The notes under the pieces: generated by a model | Databases searched by the model: none | The model's input: the letters and a program-made list of their open reading frames with translations, nothing else | What the model was told of the DNA's origin: nothing | Shown: piece by piece, positions 8,450 through 17,574 of the stretch | Position numbering within the stretch: position 1 is the first letter of the stretch | Layout of the letters: every line of letters begins with the position of its first letter | Source of the DNA: Clostridia bacterium | Lineage (GTDB): Bacteria > Bacillota > Clostridia > Oscillospirales > CAG-272 | Assembly: GCA_017461945.1 (NCBI GenBank) | Contig: JAFTSB010000062.1 | Location: forward strand, 1 to 49,252 | Direction of reading: 5' to 3' | DNA length: 49,252 nucleotides | Position numbers and translations under genes: made by a program

Positions 8450-9913
8450 ATGAAAACCAAAGCCACTTTTAATCCCGTTACCCGCACCGCAATGCCCACG
8501 GCAAATCTGACTGTTGACTTTACCAACCCCACAGGCGACGCCATTCGCGCCCTGCACGGTATGAACTCCGGGCCCTGCAACACCTCCTTTGTATACGATG
8601 CCAGAGCGCAATTTGTAGAAGCCGGTATCCCGGTGGTGCGTTTGCACGATATTGAATATCCTTATGGATCGGGCGAATACGTGGACATCCCCTGCCTGTT
8701 CAAAAACGTTGATGCCGACGAAAACGACCCCACCAATTACAACTTTGCCCTCACCGATGAATACATCCGTCAATCGCTATCCGTTGGTGCAAAAATCATC
8801 TACCGTTTGGGTGTTTCCATCGAGCACTCCCCCATCAAGCTTTATACATATCCCCCCAAGGATTATGGCAAATGGGCCCGCATTTGCGAGCATATTATCC
8901 GCCACTATAACGAAGGCTGGGCAGACGGTCACCATTGGAATATCGAGTATTGGGAGATCTGGAACGAATCGGATGCAGAATCCACCAAAACCTGGGCAGG
9001 CACCCAACAGCAATTCATAGATTTTTATACCGTTGTGGCCAGCCACCTGAAAAAGTGCTTTCCTGCACAAAAGATCGGCGGCTGTGGCTTTACCAGCTCA
9101 CACCCTCAAAACGTAGCGCATTTTTTGACAAATATTGCAAAAAATCGTGTACCGTTAGACTTTTTTTCGTTCCACACCTATTCTGCGACCCCCGACCGCC
9201 CCGTGGAGCTTTGGCAGCACTTTCGTTCTTTGTTGCGTGAAAACGGCTACGCCGATGCCGAGATCCTGCTGGACGAATGGAACTATATGGGCAGTTGGGA
9301 TACCATCAATCAGCCCTTGTATTACCCGGCTATGAAGGACCACCGCGGTGCCGCCTATTATGCCGCGATGCTGTGCGCGATGCAGCGCGATACCGACATT
9401 GCCATCGCCACTTATTTTGAGGCTGCCCCCAGCAAGGAATTCTGCGGCATTTTTAACGTAAAGGAAATGCGTGTCAGCATCCGCAACGGCGCCACGATGG
9501 AGCCCACCAAGGGCTTTTATGCCTTTAAATGCTTCGATTCCCTTTACCGTATGGGCAGTGAGGTGGCCGTACAAGGTGAAGCCGCCGGTTTGCAGGCCAT
9601 TGCAGCCACGGGTGCATGTGGCAGCGGCGTGCTGATCGCCAATCAGGAAATTGAGCCGGTTTCGCTGACTCTTGCACTTTCGGGCGTTAAAACCGATTTG
9701 GTGGTTCGTTTGACCGACCCCCTGCGCACGAATGAGATCATACACTCCGTCTTGGCCGAAAAATCCAATACCGTTACGCTGATTTTGCCTGCACAGTCCT
9801 TTGTCTATGTGGGAACAGATCTGCCCGATCCTGTGCCCGCCTATGACAAGCATTGCTTCTATGGCGTTTCTTCCGCCGCACCGGCAGAGCAGATCAACGA
9901 CATTTTTGAATAA
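8450..9913 (+). CDS. GH39-like glycoside hydrolase (clan GH-A)
   Basis: This 487-aa intracellular glycosidase has no signal peptide. A TIM barrel fills residues 35-340; the acid/base Glu is in YWEIWNESD (Glu173) and the nucleophile Glu in ILLDEWNYM (Glu276), the spacing expected of GH39 (beta-xylosidase, alpha-L-iduronidase) and related GH-A families. About 120 C-terminal residues form a beta-sandwich-like domain. The lack of a secretion signal suggests it acts on imported oligosaccharides. It is a single-gene unit with its own promoter and a strong terminator (9920-9950). The exact GH family and sugar are uncertain; GH39 is the best fit by eye. Confidence 0.8.
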   Translation: MKTKATFNPVTRTAMPTANLTVDFTNPTGDAIRALHGMNSGPCNTSFVYDARAQFVEAGIPVVRLHDIEYPYGSGEYVDIPCLFKNVDADENDPTNYNFALTDEYIRQSLSVGAKIIYRLGVSIEHSPIKLYTYPPKDYGKWARICEHIIRHYNEGWADGHHWNIEYWEIWNESDAESTKTWAGTQQQFIDFYTVVASHLKKCFPAQKIGGCGFTSSHPQNVAHFLTNIAKNRVPLDFFSFHTYSATPDRPVELWQHFRSLLRENGYADAEILLDEWNYMGSWDTINQPLYYPAMKDHRGAAYYAAMLCAMQRDTDIAIATYFEAAPSKEFCGIFNVKEMRVSIRNGATMEPTKGFYAFKCFDSLYRMGSEVAVQGEAAGLQAIAATGACGSGVLIANQEIEPVSLTLALSGVKTDLVVRLTDPLRTNEIIHSVLAEKSNTVTLILPAQSFVYVGTDLPDPVPAYDKHCFYGVSSAAPAEQINDIFE

Positions 9914-9919
9914 GCCTTT

Positions 9920-9950
9920 GGTGGGAGTTGGAAAGGACTCCCACCATCTT
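9920..9950 (+). terminator. Terminator of the GH39-like gene
   Basis: GGTGGGAGT (9920-9928) pairs with ACTCCCACC (9937-9945), followed by a T-rich run. Confidence 0.85.
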
Positions 9951-9975
9951 TTTTATAAAAAGTCGCTCTCCCCCC

Positions 9976-10004
9976 TTGAAATCAAAGAAGAAAGGCGGTA
10001 TAAT
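9976..10004 (+). promoter_or_regulatory. Sigma-A promoter of gpmI
   Basis: TTGAAA (9976-9981) and TATAAT (9999-10004) at exactly 17 bp. Confidence 0.8.
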
Positions 10005-10045
10005 ATTTATGTATGTAAATTTTTCTTTTGAAAGGATCTGAAAAT

Positions 10046-11701
10046 ATGGCAAAGCTTGCATCTCTTTCTAACTTTTCCGGTGTTCAGGGCCCCGTTGTCA
10101 CCATTGTAATGGATGGCGTGGGCATCGCCCCCGACGGCCCCGGCAACGCAGTAAAAACCGCTTACACCCCCGTACTGGACCGTCTGATGGCCGAGTATCC
10201 CATGGTCAGCCTTCGCGCCCACGGCACTGCCGTTGGTCTGCCCTCCGATGACGATATGGGCAACTCCGAGGTAGGCCACAACGCCCTTGGCGCAGGCCAG
10301 GTATTTGCACAGGGTGCAAAGCTGGTCTCCAATTCCATCGAGTCGGGCAAAATGTTCGAAAGTGCCACCTGGCGCGAGCTGATCGGCGGCGTAAAGGCCT
10401 CCGGCGGCACTCTGCACTTTTTGGGTCTTTTCTCCGACGGCAACGTGCACTCTCATATCGACCACCTGAAGGCCATGCTGGTGCAGGCCAAGAAGGAGGG
10501 CGTTGCAACGGTTCGTATTCATACGCTGATTGATGGCCGTGACGTTGGCGAGACCTCGGCTCTGGATTATATTGAACCCTTTGAGGCCTTTATTGCCGAC
10601 TTGCGCGATGCCAGCTTTGACATTGCCATTGCTAGCGGCGGTGGCCGTATGAAGATCACCATGGACCGTTATGAAGCGGATTGGAGCATGGTGGATCTGG
10701 GTTGGAAGACCCACGTTCTGGGCGAAGGCCGCCAGTTTGCATCTGCTGCCGAGGCGGTTACCACCTACCGTGCAGAGCTGGGCGTGATCGACCAGGATCT
10801 CCCCCCCTTTGTCATCGCCAAGGACGGCAAGCCCCTGGGCACCGTTGAGGACGGCGACAGCGTGATCTTCTACAATTTCCGCGGTGACCGTTCCATTGAG
10901 ATCTCCAAGGCCTTTGACGGTGGCGAGGACTTCAATAAGTTTGATCGCGTTCGCGTTCCCAAGGTCATTTACGCCGGTATGCTGGAGTACGACGGCGACC
11001 TTCACATCCCCAGCAAGTATTTGGTTGCTCCCCCCGAGATCACCAATACCATGGGCGAATATCTGGCCGACACCGGTGTTTCGCAGCTGGCCATTTCCGA
11101 GACCCAGAAATACGGCCACGTCACCTATTTCTGGAACGGCAACAAGTCCGGCAAGTTCTCCGAGCAGCTGGAGACCTATATTGAGGTTCCCTCTGACGTG
11201 GTCCCCTTTGAGCAGCGCCCCTGGATGAAGTGCGCCGAGATCACCGACAAGCTGATCGAGTGCCTGGAATCCGGCAAGTACAAGTATCTGCGCGTCAACT
11301 TCCCCAACGGTGACATGGTGGGGCATACCGGCTCGCTTGCCGCTACTCGTTGTTCGATGGAGGCCCTTGACCTGCAGCTGGGCAGATTGCTGCCCGTAAT
11401 CGACCGTCTTGGCGGCGCGGCATTGATCACCGCCGACCACGGCAACGCTGACGAAATGTATGAGGTGGACAAGAAGGGTGCCCCCAAGCAGGACAAGGCC
11501 GGCAACTACAAGGCCAAGACCAGCCACACCCTGAACAAGGTACCTTGCATTATTTATGACAACACCCCTGCCAAGAACGCCTATGCTATCAAGGCAGACG
11601 AGGGCAAGTTCGGCCTTTCCAACGTGGCCGCTACTATGGTCAACCTGATGGGCTACGCCGCACCCACTATGTGGGACGAGAGCATCATTGAGGTAAAGTA
11701 A
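10046..11701 (+). CDS. gpmI: 2,3-bisphosphoglycerate-independent phosphoglycerate mutase
   Basis: This cytosolic glycolytic enzyme of about 551 aa interconverts 3- and 2-phosphoglycerate. It shows the alkaline-phosphatase fold metal motif VMDGVGIAPDGPGNAV, the phosphoserine loop DDMGNSEVGHNALGAG (Ser74), and the second metal site TADHGNADEMYE. It is some 40 residues longer than the usual 510, with part of the extra length near ADEMYEVDKKGAPKQDKAGN. The ATG at 10046 is chosen because GAAAGGAT lies upstream; an in-frame TTG at 10028 overlaps that site. It has its own promoter and terminator. Confidence 0.96.
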   Translation: MAKLASLSNFSGVQGPVVTIVMDGVGIAPDGPGNAVKTAYTPVLDRLMAEYPMVSLRAHGTAVGLPSDDDMGNSEVGHNALGAGQVFAQGAKLVSNSIESGKMFESATWRELIGGVKASGGTLHFLGLFSDGNVHSHIDHLKAMLVQAKKEGVATVRIHTLIDGRDVGETSALDYIEPFEAFIADLRDASFDIAIASGGGRMKITMDRYEADWSMVDLGWKTHVLGEGRQFASAAEAVTTYRAELGVIDQDLPPFVIAKDGKPLGTVEDGDSVIFYNFRGDRSIEISKAFDGGEDFNKFDRVRVPKVIYAGMLEYDGDLHIPSKYLVAPPEITNTMGEYLADTGVSQLAISETQKYGHVTYFWNGNKSGKFSEQLETYIEVPSDVVPFEQRPWMKCAEITDKLIECLESGKYKYLRVNFPNGDMVGHTGSLAATRCSMEALDLQLGRLLPVIDRLGGAALITADHGNADEMYEVDKKGAPKQDKAGNYKAKTSHTLNKVPCIIYDNTPAKNAYAIKADEGKFGLSNVAATMVNLMGYAAPTMWDESIIEVK

Positions 11702-11710
11702 ACAGACACA

Positions 11711-11746
11711 GGCCGTAGCTCCTGTAAGGAGCTACGGCCATCTTTT
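11711..11746 (+). terminator. Terminator of gpmI
   Basis: GGCCGTAGCTCC (11711-11722) and GGAGCTACGGCC (11728-11739) form a perfect 12-bp stem with a 5-nt loop, followed by a short T-run. Confidence 0.88.
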
Positions 11747-11761
11747 GGGGAAGAGACACTG

Positions 11762-11791
11762 ATATTCCAATTTTATCAGTAAATATTCCAA
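11762..11791 (+). promoter_or_regulatory. Candidate AraC-type operator: direct repeats 21 bp apart
   Basis: ATATTCCAA occurs at 11762-11770 and 11783-11791, 21 bp apart. The second copy abuts a poor -35 (11792-11797), with TATACA (11815-11820) as -10 at 17 bp. This copies the arrangement upstream of the glycyl-radical operon and of uxuA. No regulator gene is adjacent here. Confidence 0.5.
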
Positions 11792-11878
11792 ATTTTAAAT
11801 TTGTTTTTTTAATTTATACAAATAGATCTTTTATATTTTGCTGAGCCAGTGTCAAAAAAGAGGCGTGGAGGTGGTTTT

Positions 11879-13798
11879 ATGTGCAATCAAGGTCTTGATC
11901 GGGCAAAATGGATCTGGTGCAATGATAAGCCCGAAGCAGACGAATACGGTGAGTTCTACACTGCTTTTTGGTGGCAACAAGGCAAAGCCGAACTGCAGAT
12001 CTCGGCAGACAGCGATTATGCCGTTTATCTGAACGGCAGCCTTTGCGCGTTCGGACAATATCACGATTTTCCCTATGACAAGGTGTACGACACGGTGGAT
12101 GCAAGTCGCTTCTGCCGCGCGGGGCAAAACCATCTTGCCATTGTGGTGTGGCACTACGGTGATTCCAATATGTCTTACTATCCCGGGCGCGCCGCCCTTC
12201 TGTTTCAGCTTAACGGCAACAACGGTTGCCTGGTCGCCTCCGGGCACGAAACAAAGGCGCGGTTGAGCCGCACCTATCAAAGCCATCGCCGGCAAAAGAT
12301 CACCTCCCAGTTGGGCTTTGGCTTTGCCTATGATGCCACCAAGGAGGATGGTTGGATGCTGGGCAATGGCCATGGCCTTGGCCATTGCACCCTGGTAGAA
12401 CAGGATCTGCCGTTGCGTCCACGCCCCTGCAAAAAGCTGGAATTTGATCCCCCTCGTCAGGGCATACTCATAAAAAATACGGCCAAGCATACGGCTCTTT
12501 ACGATCTGGGCGCCAATACCGTTGGCTTTCTGCGTGTAACAGCCATGTCTGCATCCGCGCAAGCGCTGACAATTTCCTATGGAGAGCATATTACAGACGG
12601 TAGCGTACGACGCATCATCGGCAAGCGCGATTTCAGCGTAGAAGTAACGGTAAGAAAAGGCGAGACCGTTTATCTTAACCCCTTCCGTCGGCTAGGCTGT
12701 CGCTATTTGGAGGTGGCAGGCACAGCCCCCTTGGACCATTTCCTTATTGAGGTGTTACCCACCTCTTATCCCGTGCGTGCGCTTCCGCATCCGGTCTTAA
12801 CGCATAACGAGCAGGAGATCTATGACATCTGCGTCAACACGCTGCACCTTTGCATGCACGAGCATTATGAGGACTGCCCTTGGCGCGAGCAGGCGCTGTA
12901 TTGCATGGACAGCCGCAACCAAATGCTGTGCGGCTACTACGCCTTTGGAGAGACCGCCTTTCCACGCGCCAATCTGGAGTTGATCTCCAAGGATGACCGC
13001 GCCGACGGCCTGCTGGCGATCTGCTCCCCCTCCGACACCGCCTTGTGCATCCCCTCTTTTTCGCTCCACTACTTCACCCAATGCGCAGAATATCTGCACC
13101 ATTCCGGCGACGAAGCGTTTCTCCGTGAGATCTACCCAAAGCTGGAGCGGATCCTGCAGGTGTTCCTTGCACGACAGAATACGCAAGGCCTGGTGCCCCC
13201 CTTTGCCGGTGAGGGCTATTGGAACTTTTATGAATGGCGAAATGGTTTGGACGGACACAAAGCCCTCGACATTTCTGTGCCCGATCTCCCCTTAAATGCA
13301 TTGCTTTCGCTGGCCTTGCAGCACATGAGCAAGATAGCGAGCCGGTTGGGCGTGACGAACGATTATGCAGGCAGGGCAAAGCAGCTGAATCGATCCATTT
13401 CAAATTATTTCTACGACAACAAAAGGAATTTGTTTTTCGATCGCCCAACGGCAAGCAAAACGTATAGCGTGCTGGGCAACGCTTTGGCCGTTTTGTGCGG
13501 CGCCGTTACCGGTGAAGCTGCTCGCATCCTTTGTGCAAGCGTGATCGATAACCCTCTGCTGACTCCCATCTCTCTTAGCATGCAATGCTTCTTGTACGAT
13601 GCGCTGCTGCAGATGGATTTGGCAAAATATCGCCCCTACGTATTGCAAAAAATCGAACAAACCTACCGCCCGATGGTGGAGTTGGGGTTGGGTACCGTTT
13701 GGGAGACCGAGCAAGGTGAGAGCGACTTCAAAAACGCCGGCAGCCTTTGCCACGGCTGGAGCGCCATGCCGGTTTATTACTATCACAAGCTCAAATAA
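11879..13798 (+). CDS. GH78-like alpha-L-rhamnosidase
   Basis: This cytosolic glycosidase of about 639 aa has no signal peptide. An N-terminal beta-sandwich (DYAVYLNGSLCAFGQYHDFP; HLAIVVWHYGDSNM) is like the rhamnosidase N-terminal domain. A second beta domain follows, then an (alpha/alpha)6 barrel with EDCPWREQALYCMDSRNQ, the counterpart of the DCPxRDE region holding GH78 acidic residues, and a C-terminal segment after GTVWETEQGES. The ATG at 11879 has GGAGGTGG upstream; an in-frame GTG at 11849 lacks one. Expected role: removal of rhamnose from plant or host glycosides. Related six-hairpin families are possible. Confidence 0.8.
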   Translation: MCNQGLDRAKWIWCNDKPEADEYGEFYTAFWWQQGKAELQISADSDYAVYLNGSLCAFGQYHDFPYDKVYDTVDASRFCRAGQNHLAIVVWHYGDSNMSYYPGRAALLFQLNGNNGCLVASGHETKARLSRTYQSHRRQKITSQLGFGFAYDATKEDGWMLGNGHGLGHCTLVEQDLPLRPRPCKKLEFDPPRQGILIKNTAKHTALYDLGANTVGFLRVTAMSASAQALTISYGEHITDGSVRRIIGKRDFSVEVTVRKGETVYLNPFRRLGCRYLEVAGTAPLDHFLIEVLPTSYPVRALPHPVLTHNEQEIYDICVNTLHLCMHEHYEDCPWREQALYCMDSRNQMLCGYYAFGETAFPRANLELISKDDRADGLLAICSPSDTALCIPSFSLHYFTQCAEYLHHSGDEAFLREIYPKLERILQVFLARQNTQGLVPPFAGEGYWNFYEWRNGLDGHKALDISVPDLPLNALLSLALQHMSKIASRLGVTNDYAGRAKQLNRSISNYFYDNKRNLFFDRPTASKTYSVLGNALAVLCGAVTGEAARILCASVIDNPLLTPISLSMQCFLYDALLQMDLAKYRPYVLQKIEQTYRPMVELGLGTVWETEQGESDFKNAGSLCHGWSAMPVYYYHKLK

Positions 13799-13804
13799 AA
13801 CAAC

Positions 13805-13836
13805 AAGGGGAGATATCCAAATGGATGTCTCCCCTT
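13805..13836. terminator. Bidirectional terminator between convergent genes
   Basis: AAGGGGAGATATCC (13805-13818) and GGATGTCTCCCCTT (13823-13836) form a 14-bp stem with one wobble pair and an AAAT loop. It serves the GH78-like gene on one strand and the FAD oxidoreductase on the other. Confidence 0.7.
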
Positions 13837-13843
13837 GACTTTG

Positions 13844-15124
13844 TCACATATGTCCGCCCTCGATCTCGGCAGTGTTTTTGCCATGGATCACAACGGTGCG
13901 ATCCTCCGGCATATAAGCATCGGGAAAATGGATCATAATGTTATCATTTTCCAATACCGTTTGCAGTTTTTTGATGTCAACATTGGCCACAGCCGTCCTT
14001 TGACGAAGTGCCATACAAGCCGCATGAGCAGCCGCTTGACCCGTAAGAATGGCAGGTGGGATCACGCGCAGCAGATCCCAACCATAGCCGGTGCCGTCGG
14101 CAGAGCGACCGGCCACCAGCACGTTGGGATAGTCGCGTCGGCAAAGGGTGCGCAACGGCACCTCAAACAAATGATCACGATGCTCGAAGTCGTTGATGGC
14201 ACAAATCGAATCCTCGAAATGCCGATAGGCATCCGACACCTTTAGCGAGTAGTCACCCCGAATGTGTGCCGTGGTGCGGAACTGGGGCATCAGCGGCAGC
14301 GTTGCGATTTCTCGCGAAAAGGGCGCAGAGGTCTTCAGTCCCTCCAGCATCACCTGTTGGTTGCGCAAGAGGTAATCGGTAACCTCCTCCGCCGTTAAAC
14401 CGGACCATTGGGGCACATCCTCGGGCTGGTTGTCACCAAAGAGATTGATGCCGCCACCTTTTACGCTGACAAAGGCCTTGCGGATATCACCACTCTCGAT
14501 GGCCGCTCTACAGCTTTCCAAAGTCACCAGGCGTCCATAATAGGTGTAGAAATTTTTACCTGCCACGGTGGGAATGCCACCACGGCGCAGCACATCGCAA
14601 TCGCCCGTGGTATCAATCAGCATTTTGCAGCCATACAGTTCGGTCCCGGATTTGCTCTCGGTCACCACACCCCGGCAGAGATTGCCCTCCATTACAGGAT
14701 CGCAGGCCATACAGTCAAGCAAAATATCCGCCCCGGAGGCCTTGATCTCCTCGTTTAACTGAAAGGCAAAAATGTATGGAGAAAACCGTTGGGTATACCG
14801 TTTTTCGGTGTATGCTTTGGGCTCGCCCTCCCGCCACTCCTCGGGGATGGTGGAAAAGCCGTGTTTGGCACTCATGCGCGCCCATTTCTCACAAAGGCCG
14901 AAAATGATCTGTTTGCCGCGGCCGTTGCACATCGGCACAAACAGATTGACAAGGCCAAGAGTCGCAAGACCACCCACGATATTGGATTTTTCCAACAGCA
15001 ACACCGAGCAACCGGCATTGGCTGCCGTGACTGCTGCCGCTACGCCTGCCACGCCACCGCCGCAAACGATAATATCGTATTCTTTTTTCACCGTTAGTTT
15101 TTTTGTCAACGTGATCGTGTCCAT
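13844..15124 (-). CDS. FAD-dependent oxidoreductase
   Basis: This 426-aa flavoprotein is of the FAD_oxidored type. The N-terminal dinucleotide-binding motif is IIVCGGGVAGVAAAVTAANAG, followed by LLLEKSNIVGGLAT. A second FAD-contacting segment, LIDTTGDCDVLRRGGIP, lies mid-protein, and a C-terminal motif (GTGYGWDLLRVIPPAILTGQAA) closes the FAD site. Such proteins are frequent beside glycoside hydrolases in gut bacteria, where they are thought to oxidise sugar hydroxyls; the substrate is unknown. The start at 15124 follows CGGAGGCG. It is alone under a near-consensus promoter. Confidence 0.85.
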   Translation of the reverse strand: MDTITLTKKLTVKKEYDIIVCGGGVAGVAAAVTAANAGCSVLLLEKSNIVGGLATLGLVNLFVPMCNGRGKQIIFGLCEKWARMSAKHGFSTIPEEWREGEPKAYTEKRYTQRFSPYIFAFQLNEEIKASGADILLDCMACDPVMEGNLCRGVVTESKSGTELYGCKMLIDTTGDCDVLRRGGIPTVAGKNFYTYYGRLVTLESCRAAIESGDIRKAFVSVKGGGINLFGDNQPEDVPQWSGLTAEEVTDYLLRNQQVMLEGLKTSAPFSREIATLPLMPQFRTTAHIRGDYSLKVSDAYRHFEDSICAINDFEHRDHLFEVPLRTLCRRDYPNVLVAGRSADGTGYGWDLLRVIPPAILTGQAAAHAACMALRQRTAVANVDIKKLQTVLENDNIMIHFPDAYMPEDRTVVIHGKNTAEIEGGHM

Positions 15125-15155
15125 TCCGCGCCTCCGTTATATCGTTACTGCCTTT

Positions 15156-15184
15156 ATTGTAACAAGTTTTTGATAACGTGTCAA
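15156..15184 (-). promoter_or_regulatory. Consensus sigma-A promoter of the FAD oxidoreductase
   Basis: On the minus strand TTGACA (15179-15184) and TACAAT (15156-15161) are 17 bp apart. This is one of the strongest promoters in the window. Confidence 0.8.
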
Positions 15185-15192
15185 GATTTTTC

Positions 15193-15224
15193 AAAAAAAT
15201 GCCGCAGGAGAGGTCTCCTGCGGC
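15193..15224 (-). terminator. Terminator of the GH20-like barrel gene
   Basis: GCCGCAGGAG (15201-15210) pairs with CTCCTGCGGC (15215-15224). The A-run at 15193-15199 is the U-tract for minus-strand transcripts. Confidence 0.88.
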
Positions 15225-15231
15225 GTTTGAA

Positions 15232-16191
15232 TTAAAGCGTTTCGGGATAGAACTTTTTACGGGCAAAATAGAGCTTATTCGCCTCGTTGAACAGCGTGTA
15301 GATCTCCTCCTCGTTGGTAAAGCTCCAAGGAGCGCCGAGAAAGCCCAGCAGGCGATCTTGATTCAATTTGTTCTTGCCATGACCAACGGTTTGAAGCAGA
15401 TTGTTCGCCCGCGACCAAGTAGAGCCCGTGGGGATCTGCTCAAAGCCGTGTTGATCCAGCAGCTCGTAGCACTCAATGGCGCGGCGGCTGCTCGGACGAT
15501 CAACGTTGCTGTAGTCCTTGAAATCGCCGTAGAACCAGTTGGACTGCACCACATCCTTGGACATATTCTTCAGGAACAGCTCCTCGTTCTTCCATACATA
15601 GTCCGACCAAATCCAGGGGCGTGCGCCGTGCTTTTCACACTCGTTGCAAAGGAAACGGAAATCGTGCCACCAAAGGTCCGTATTGCGCACGATGATCATT
15701 TCATATTTTTTCTGGAGATCCGAAACCTCCTCGTCACAGCCAAGGTGGAAGAAACGCGGATGGCCAAACACCTCGCAGACCTCGCGGATCACGTCGGCGC
15801 AAAACTGATAATAGGTGGGGGTGGAGACCATACGGCGGTACTGCTTCATCCAAGTGTCGTGACAGGTGGAGAAATTGAGCTTGGGGATAGGCTCGATGCC
15901 AAGCGCGCGCATCTCGTTCAGCTTTTTGCGCAGGAAGTCCTTATCCCATGCATTGGGCACCGAGATTTCGGGATGGCTCTCGTAGCGAATGCCGTCACCC
16001 ACGTCGATCAACGCCAAATTGTATTTGCGCTCAGCCATAAATTGCACGGCCATATCCCACGCCTTTTCGGTGGTCTTCATATTCTCGCAGTACAACGGAT
16101 CCAGATACCAACCGCGGGGCGGCGTGGTTTCGTCATCCCACATATGGTCGCCCAGATACATCATAATGCCCCAGATCATATCCTTTTTCAT
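15232..16191 (-). CDS. GH20-like TIM-barrel protein, probable glycoside hydrolase
   Basis: This is a 319-aa cytosolic protein. The strand-end motif RFFHLGCDEEVSD (Asp153-Glu154) matches the HxGxDE motif of GH20 beta-hexosaminidases, in which the Asp-Glu pair supports substrate-assisted catalysis. The barrel spans nearly the whole protein, and the N-terminal alpha/beta domain of classical GH20 enzymes is missing, so this is a minimal catalytic domain or a divergent relative. Tryptophan-rich segments (DLWWHDF, RPWIWSDYVW) would line a sugar-binding cleft. The start at 16191 follows AAAGGAGG. It is a single-gene unit with promoter and terminator. Activity is inferred. Confidence 0.65.
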   Translation of the reverse strand: MKKDMIWGIMMYLGDHMWDDETTPPRGWYLDPLYCENMKTTEKAWDMAVQFMAERKYNLALIDVGDGIRYESHPEISVPNAWDKDFLRKKLNEMRALGIEPIPKLNFSTCHDTWMKQYRRMVSTPTYYQFCADVIREVCEVFGHPRFFHLGCDEEVSDLQKKYEMIIVRNTDLWWHDFRFLCNECEKHGARPWIWSDYVWKNEELFLKNMSKDVVQSNWFYGDFKDYSNVDRPSSRRAIECYELLDQHGFEQIPTGSTWSRANNLLQTVGHGKNKLNQDRLLGFLGAPWSFTNEEEIYTLFNEANKLYFARKKFYPETL

Positions 16192-16233
16192 CTCTTTTCC
16201 TCCTTTTGGAAAACGGCATTTTGCCTTGCCCTC

Positions 16234-16273
16234 ATTATAATACGGTCAAATAAAGAATGCAAGAGTTTTCTTG
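16234..16273 (-). promoter_or_regulatory. Promoter with overlapping small palindrome
   Basis: On the minus strand TATAAT (16234-16239) lies 17 bp from TTGCAT (16257-16262). The palindrome CAAGA-GTTT-TCTTG (16260-16273) overlaps the -35 and could be a repressor site. Confidence 0.5.
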
Positions 16274-16280
16274 AAAAATT

Positions 16281-16322
16281 CCCCAAAAAACAAAAGGTGA
16301 GGCGACAACCCCACCTTTTGTT
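16281..16322 (-). terminator. Terminator of the uxu operon
   Basis: AACAAAAGGTG (16289-16299) pairs with CACCTTTTGTT (16312-16322). The A-run left of the stem gives the U-tract on the minus strand. It closes the five-gene uxuA operon. Confidence 0.8.
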
Positions 16323-16349
16323 CAAAAAAGACGGTAACGTATGTTTGTT

Positions 16350-17558
16350 TTATGCGTTATAGCTTCCCTCGGTGTCGCTGACCACGCTCTCTACATTCTC
16401 CTTGCGGCGAGAGGTCTTGACATGCTCCATCAGATGGTCATAGAAGGCCTTTTCATCAAAGGGCAGCTCCACGGTGCGATTCTCCCAAGCGGAGAGATGC
16501 ATCGCATTGGAGATCATCAGACCGTTGATGCCCTCACGGCCATCGGCCACCAGAGGCTCGCCACGCAGCACGGCGCCGGCAAAGGCATTGAGCACGCCCA
16601 CGTGCTGGCTGTTCTCGCCCTCCAGCTCGAGGGTAATGATCTCGGCCTTGGGTTTGCCAAAAGCTTTGGTGCGGTTGGTCTTGGAATACTCACTCTCGGG
16701 CATTTCCAGCTTTTTGAGGATCAGAGTCTTGGCATCCTCGCAAAGCAGCGTGCCGCCATCGCAAACCACCTCAAAGCGGTTAGTGCCGGGGGTATCGCCC
16801 GTGGTGGTGATAAAGGTACCGGTTGCGCCGTTTTCGTATTCGGCATAAGCGGTAACGTCGTCCTCTACCTCAATGTCATGCCACTTGCCAAAATGCATAT
16901 GAGCGTGGATCTTGGTAGGCATGCCACAGATCCATTGCCACAGATCCAGATTGTGGGGGCACTGATTGAGCAGCACACCGCCGCCCTCGCCGCTCCACGT
17001 TGCACGCCAAGCACCGGAGTCGTAATAATACTGGGGTCTGTACCAGTTGGTGATCAACCAGTTGGTACGCTTGATAGGGCCCAGTTCACCGCTTTGAATG
17101 ATCTCGCGCATCTTGCGGAATACGGGATTGGTGCGCTGATTGAACATCATACCAAACACAAGCTCGGGATGCTTGTCAGCGGCCTCCATCATTTCCCGCA
17201 CCTGCAGAGTGTAAACGCCGGCGGGCTTTTCACACATCACGTGCAGACCGCGCTCCAACGCCTCGATGGTGAGACGGGGATGATCGTAGTGGGGTACCGC
17301 CACGATCACAGCATCCACTACCTTGGCGTCCATCATTTTCTCAGCGCTTTCAAACAGCAACGGCTGGCTGACGGGAGCCTCGGGATGTTCGGCATTGAAG
17401 GCCTCGCACATCTCGCGACAAGCCTGCAGACGGGCAGGATCGATATCGGCCACAGCGGCCAGCTCAATTTCGGGGCATTTGCCATTCCAAATATTTTTGG
17501 TATGCGTGTTGCAACCGATATTACCAAAGCCAATGATGCCAATTTTCAGTTTTTTCAT
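16350..17558 (-). CDS. Gfo/Idh/MocA-family oxidoreductase
   Basis: This NAD(P)-dependent sugar dehydrogenase is about 402 aa. The Rossmann motif is GIIGFGNIG near residue 10; the catalytic-lysine motif is VMCEKPAG; the C-terminal domain has LLNQCPHNLDLWQWICG with the usual His and Asp. The ATG at 17558 is chosen because AAAGGAG lies upstream. It is the last gene of the uxuA-uxuB operon, 16 bp after the preceding isomerase. By context it probably oxidises or epimerises a uronate or related sugar feeding the mannonate branch, but the substrate cannot be read from sequence. Confidence 0.9.
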   Translation of the reverse strand: MKKLKIGIIGFGNIGCNTHTKNIWNGKCPEIELAAVADIDPARLQACREMCEAFNAEHPEAPVSQPLLFESAEKMMDAKVVDAVIVAVPHYDHPRLTIEALERGLHVMCEKPAGVYTLQVREMMEAADKHPELVFGMMFNQRTNPVFRKMREIIQSGELGPIKRTNWLITNWYRPQYYYDSGAWRATWSGEGGGVLLNQCPHNLDLWQWICGMPTKIHAHMHFGKWHDIEVEDDVTAYAEYENGATGTFITTTGDTPGTNRFEVVCDGGTLLCEDAKTLILKKLEMPESEYSKTNRTKAFGKPKAEIITLELEGENSQHVGVLNAFAGAVLRGEPLVADGREGINGLMISNAMHLSAWENRTVELPFDEKAFYDHLMEHVKTSRRKENVESVVSDTEGSYNA

Positions 17559-17574
17559 AACCGTATCTCCTTTT